The position numbers and the translations under genes were made by a program. DNA of 64,000 bases from Phalacrocorax aristotelis (lineage: Eukaryota > Chordata > Aves > Suliformes > Phalacrocoracidae): the NCBI RefSeq assembly GCF_949628215.1, contig NC_134277.1, positions 124,483,963 through 124,547,962 of the forward strand, given 5' to 3'. This document shows, in pieces, positions 63,098 to 64,000 of this stretch. Every line of letters begins with the position of its first letter. Position 1 is the stretch's first letter. The notes under the pieces are model-generated. The model saw only the letters and a program-made list of their open reading frames with translations, was not told the DNA's origin and made no database searches.

Positions 63098-63449
63098 ATC
63101 AGCAACTCAAATATTTCAGTAGCTTTGTTAAAAGGAAAGTTGGAATTCACAATCAGTTTCCACCAGTGCAAGTTTCCCGTGGATACTATTTAGCTCCACT
63201 TGTTGAAAACAATTTAACAATATGGTGTGGAACAGAGCTAACACCTGCATATTAACTTATGCCCAGCACCCTCAGCTTTGTCATATGATATGCCAAAACA
63301 TAGATGCTTACATGATCACATCTCAGATCAATCAAAGCACTGCCTGCATGAACTGTTGCTAACGAAGCAGAGAGTAAGGAAATAAATAACTGGAAAAAAA
63401 GGACAACTCTCTTTTCAGCTGAAAGCAGCTGCTCAGGCCATCTGAAAAA

Positions 63450-64000
63450 TGAGATCTCAATTTGTAGCAATAAATCTGAAACCACTTGAAAATGTTCAGG
63501 GAGAGAGGAAAAAATACTCAAATACAGACCTTACAAGCTTCCCACACTTGGTGAGACACTCATGCAGCTGCTCCCATCTTGCGCTCCTCCTTGAACAGAG
63601 CTTTATCCCACTTCTTTGCAGCTCAGTGACATGGCCCCTCTCCTGCTCCATGCCAGGCATGGCCTTGGGGATCTGGGTCTAACACAGCAGGTCTGACATT
63701 GCCTGGGCATGGCCCACTTTCTAAGGAGCCCAGCTAAAAGTCCGAGTGTCCTGCCTTCACAGCCCCTTGCCATAACATAGCTTGTCTGAAGCCTCCCATG
63801 CAGGTCATCTCTCCCATGGCACGAGCCATTCCTGGGTCGCACATCTCTCCAGAGGAGAGGTCTGCACAACTGGGAGGTGACTGTCAAAAGGTTTCATTTA
63901 GTCCAGGGATGAAGCCACTATCCAGGACATGGGACATCCATGCCACAGGCCCTGAACACCCCTTTTCAGCCGTGCTAAACCCTGTCTCCTGCATCCCCAG
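63450..64000. other. GC-richer right end of the window
   Basis: Composition rises over the last 500 bases. A 94-codon minus frame (63603-63887) and a 77-codon plus frame overlap it, neither with a recognisable domain. A pyrimidine tract ending CTTCTTTGCAG at about 63622 resembles a splice acceptor, and the last bases CTCCTGCATCCCCAG do as well. It may be the edge of an exon or promoter lying beyond the window, but nothing can be named. Confidence 0.25.

Noticed and set aside
1..64000. OPRK1, RB1CC1 or other neighbour exons of the NPBWR1 locus
   Set aside because: I looked for opioid-receptor TM segments and other recognisable exons among all open frames and found none, so synteny cannot be confirmed inside the window.
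1..64000. tRNA genes, CRISPR arrays, endogenous retroviral LTR pairs
   Set aside because: No cloverleaf-like A/B box pairs, no regularly spaced repeats and no TG...CA long terminal repeats with a primer site were recognised by eye. A proper scan could still find small ones.

Overview
This window looks like a piece of a bird macrochromosome. It is AT-rich and gene-poor, lightly populated by repeats, and the recognisable repeats are almost all CR1 LINEs. Several carry the characteristic CR1 3' end, which reads on the + strand as an AGAATCATAGAATGGTTT-type start followed by a GGTTGGAAGGGACC-type block. No bacterial-style operons, rRNA, tRNA or CRISPR arrays are visible. The species cannot be fixed from the sequence.

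The only recognisable host gene is a dead one. At 8756-9758 (+) lies a nearly full-length neuropeptide B/W receptor (NPBWR, rhodopsin-family GPCR). It is broken by two in-frame TAG codons at tryptophan positions and by a one-base frameshift before TM6, and it has also lost the DRY arginine. Its 5' side is a GC-richer block with a splice-acceptor-like site. Its 3' side ends in a good AATAAA signal at 10086. NPBWR1 is the likelier paralogue, because the surroundings resemble an AT-rich macrochromosomal locus, but this is inference.

Layout: 1-8.7 kb holds a CR1 endonuclease fragment (about 1.64 kb, + strand) and two CR1 copies on the minus strand (3.46-4.06 and 4.97-6.24 kb). 8.7-10.1 kb is the receptor pseudogene. 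10.1-29.5 kb is AT-rich DNA with no supported gene. 29.5-33.9 kb carries two younger CR1 copies on the minus strand, one keeping a 230-codon open stretch of reverse transcriptase. 35.4-38.7 kb is a strongly decayed non-LTR retrotransposon of the Tx1 type, a different clade from CR1, also on the minus strand. 38.7-64 kb is again AT-rich, with a pair of diverged direct duplications (48.3-49.6 kb), a CR1 3'-end scrap (52.1 kb), a cluster of perfect hairpins (56.6-56.7 kb) and a GC-richer right end.

No functional gene set can be described as working together here. The interest lies in the receptor loss, the Tx1 fossil, the hairpin cluster, and the long exon-free DNA that may hold regulatory elements of flanking genes. 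Identifications rest on recall of family sequence patterns; no database search was run.
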